Positions 61,671 to 64,000 of a stretch of 64,000 nt of DNA are shown in pieces. Within the stretch, counting starts at the first letter, position 1. Every line of letters starts with the position of its first letter. The DNA comes from Bugula neritina. Taxonomy: Eukaryota > Bryozoa > Gymnolaemata > Cheilostomatida > Bugulidae. The DNA is taken from positions 23,524,819 through 23,588,818 of the forward strand of contig OZ037768.1 in NCBI GenBank assembly GCA_964035545.1. The letters are read 5' to 3'. The notes below the pieces were generated by a model. It saw only the letters and a program-made list of their open reading frames with translations. It was not told the origin of the DNA and did no database searches. A program made the translations under genes and the position numbers.

Positions 61671-62769
61671 CCATTAGTTATTCTATCGCAAGTCTATGTT
61701 GTTGTCTGTACTAAAATTAAAAATAAATGAAGTGACGTGAAGCAATTGAAATTGTAATAAAAGAGGATGCTGCAAGCATATTGATCGTTGCTGTAAGTTA
61801 TTGTATTAAATTTATATCGTTTTCAGTTGAACTTGATGTTAACAATTAGTTATCAATTGCAATAACTTAAAGAGTTGAACTAAAACAATATGAATAACAT
61901 TATGATTATCATTATTCATTATGACATTATCATTAACAATAACTGATTAAGTTAAAGTTTGTAATAGTATTATAATTCTACTTGAAGTTCACTAAAATAT
62001 CTTTATTTGGAAAGCACAACTGATCACTACGAACACATATCTAAAACTGACAATATGAATATATACAAACAACAAAGATAAAGAGATTTAGAACACAAAG
62101 GAAAAAAGCACAACTATAATAATATTTATAAAACAGGTTACATAACTGCATGCACATGCACATTACAAAATTTAATGATTATCTTTACAGTTTACACTTA
62201 CAGATTATGATTAACATAGCTCTAAGTCTATCGCTATGACTATCAGTATCATACTCATAGTAAGTCTAATAGTAATACTCATAGACTCGTAGTCATACTC
62301 ATACTTTAAGTTTATAGACTTAAAGTTAAAGTTCTAAGTTTAAGTTAAGCAATTATTATATTTACAACCATAATCATACTGATAATCATATGACTATGTC
62401 TAGTAAAAATATTTTTCAAAGGATAAATCAATTTATTATTTAATAAGTAATAATTATATTTCCTCAGATTGAAAAACAAAAATTGTCACTTTAAATTTGA
62501 TTTTCATTTTTGTTGCAAGTATCATCGTCATTTAATTTTATGTTCATCATTAGACCGTCTGACTAAGAATTAGTACATCACTATCAATATCATGATAACT
62601 ATGATAATGTTTATAGTTATGAAACTGTGGGTCTAATTTTAATGCTGATTTAGATTGATAATGTGATATCATTCACTAACAGTAACTCTAGGTCTACTCG
62701 ACTATGGTTATCAGCATCAATGTTTTTTGGGTTTGGAATACTATACCCATTACTTCTACTAATTGGAAT
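61671..62769. other. AT-rich DNA between the gypsy element and Penelope-like relics
   Basis: No coding sequence recognised. Contains simple ATTAT/TAACAT runs and an ACTCATAGT-type stretch near 62220-62330. Confidence 0.45.
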
Positions 62770-63400
62770 TCAGATTCATTCATTATGAACTGTTACATTG
62801 CCTAATGGAATGCTTCTGTGGTTAGTGGTGGAGATATGCTGATACAATTTTGAATTGGTTTCATGGCAATATTCATGTACCCTGTGTGATAGGCGACGTC
62901 CAGTTTCGTCTACATATGCTTATTGACATGAAGCTTCAGGGCAGGTTATTTTGTAAACTAGGTTTTGTAGGTGTTCTTTACTGGTTTTGTTTTTGAGATT
63001 AAAGGGGGTTCCTTTGAATAAAATTCGTGCGTTGAGCTCATTTGGCAGTGAGTCTGCAATTAATTTGTGGAGGGAATGAAATAGTTTTTCTCCTGTTACT
63101 CCTTTATAAGGTAGTTGAAGTAAAATGTGTTTCCTGGTGTCTTTTTCACTAAGTAGTCCGTCACTAATGTTGTTAATAGTTTTTCTATTACATATTTAAG
63201 GTAACCTTTTTATGTTCAAAAACATTTCGAATATATTTTAGTTCTTGGGTCTTAAGTGCTGGAGTAGAACAGATTTTATTAGCCCTTAATACTAGCGATT
63301 TCAGTGTGCTTAGCTTCCACATTTTAAGTGAGAAAGAGTTCCAATGCAAATATGTATCATTATGATGTGCTGGCTTACGGAATACTGTGGTTTCCACTGA
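62770..63400 (-). pseudogene. Penelope-like retroelement relic (RT end and GIY-YIG-like domain)
   Basis: Minus frame 63397-63188 reads TTVFRKPAHHNDTYLHWNSF then LSTLKSLVLRANKICST, the segment after the RT core in Penelope-like elements. About 200 nt further, LVYKITCPEASCQ, a stop, then YVDETGRRLSHRVHEYC matches the start of a GIY-YIG endonuclease domain as found in these elements. Internal stops and shifts show it is dead. Confidence 0.7.
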
Positions 63401-63519
63401 GCTATTGTGTCACAAAACTGTAACATCCAAAAAAGAAATATATATATACATAATGTAGTGCTTTCAGATTGTTGAAGATATATATTTTTTATTATAAAAA
63501 AATCTCACACGACTAAATA

Positions 63520-64000
63520 GTTTCGTACAGTGAACTGCACTCGTCAGGTGTCAGACTAAAAATAAATAAAATAAATAAATACAATCTATAAGGCATTCCG
63601 ATTATAAAAGGATTAGACTATGAAAGCTAGTTATTCAATGGAAAAAGCTAATTTATACTAGGTAATAAGTGCTTGTATTGTTATGTAATGTTGCCCAAGT
63701 GGTGCTTTCGTGCATGTCTGCATGTGGATAAAATCTCATTTCTGTTAAGGGAAGATTTTTGGGCTGGTATACTATGAAATACTTTTCCAATCGGCAGAGG
63801 TTGCGCTTTTTAGTAACTTTGTTGTATGAGTTGGTCTTTTTCATAATTTTCCATGTTATGTTAAAATTAGTGTTCGTTTTTTAATTCTCAGATGTATTTG
63901 CTCAATTCAGTATGGTTCTTCTTTGTTTTGTTGTTAACAGTTGATTTGTGGTTATATAATATGGTTTTTAATTCTGTTTCTGATGTTCCCACGTAGGTTT
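63520..64000 (-). pseudogene. Second Penelope-like relic, GIY-YIG C-terminal part (runs off right edge)
   Basis: Reading inward from the right edge on the minus strand: YVGTSETELKTILYNHKSTV, then KKNHTELSKYI, stop, ELKNEH, and after more stops MKKTNSYNKVTKKRNLCRLE, ending near RNEILSTCRHARKH in a shifted frame. This is the usual GIY-YIG C-terminal layout of Penelope-like elements (YIG..., KH..., CNLC..., NKRNE...CRH). The 3' flank at 63525-63560 (CTGACGAGTGCAGTTCACTG on minus) resembles the hairpin-type end of such elements. Confidence 0.7.

Overview
The window is nuclear DNA of a metazoan. Five protein-coding genes can be assembled exon by exon with GT-AG introns and unbroken phase. They are a MYB-family transcription factor, a classical RAS GTPase, an ICA1 (islet cell autoantigen, BAR domain) gene, a YDJC carbohydrate deacetylase, and a long leucine-rich-repeat ROC-COR protein that runs in frame into a caspase domain. 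A sixth gene, the N-terminal half of a NWD1/NWD2-like NACHT-WD protein, runs off the left edge. MYB with its C-terminal region, ICA1 and caspases are animal families. AT-rich DNA, dense intronic minisatellites and unusual immune-type domain fusions suit an early-branching or otherwise invertebrate animal (a sponge is my guess), but the sequence alone does not fix the phylum.

Layout: 1-14 kb, NWD-like gene on the minus strand, its introns loaded with tandem arrays. 15.5-22.7 kb, MYB on the minus strand (13 coding exons, 640 aa), head to head with RAS on the plus strand (23.2-30.6 kb, 8 coding exons, 187 aa). 32.2-39.3 kb, ICA1 on the minus strand (14 coding exons, 606 aa), tail to tail with RAS and head to head with YDJC (40.7-43.5 kb, plus, 5 exons, 298 aa). 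45.4-53.3 kb, the LRR-ROC-COR-caspase gene on the plus strand (16 coding exons, 1448 aa). 53.8-61.7 kb, a decayed Ty3/gypsy LTR retrotransposon on the minus strand with an extra zinc-finger ORF in the env position; its 5' LTR carries a nested solo-LTR-like insertion. 62.8-64 kb, two relics of Penelope-like elements. Smaller mobile elements are a tRNA-derived SINE and a hAT-type MITE. A perfect 25-bp inverted repeat also lies in the intergenic DNA.

The main observations are: (1) a candidate fusion of a ROCO GTPase to a caspase that keeps its catalytic dyad, headed by an N-myristoylation-type N-terminus, which would be a membrane-tethered GTP-switched protease; and (2) minisatellites that start exactly at splice donors and copy the exon end plus the 5' splice site (ICA1 exon 6 and two NWD-like exons), so that each array repeats a splice donor and in ICA1 a possible 24-nt micro-exon. 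All exon models are read from sequence and codon phase only; transcript data would settle them.
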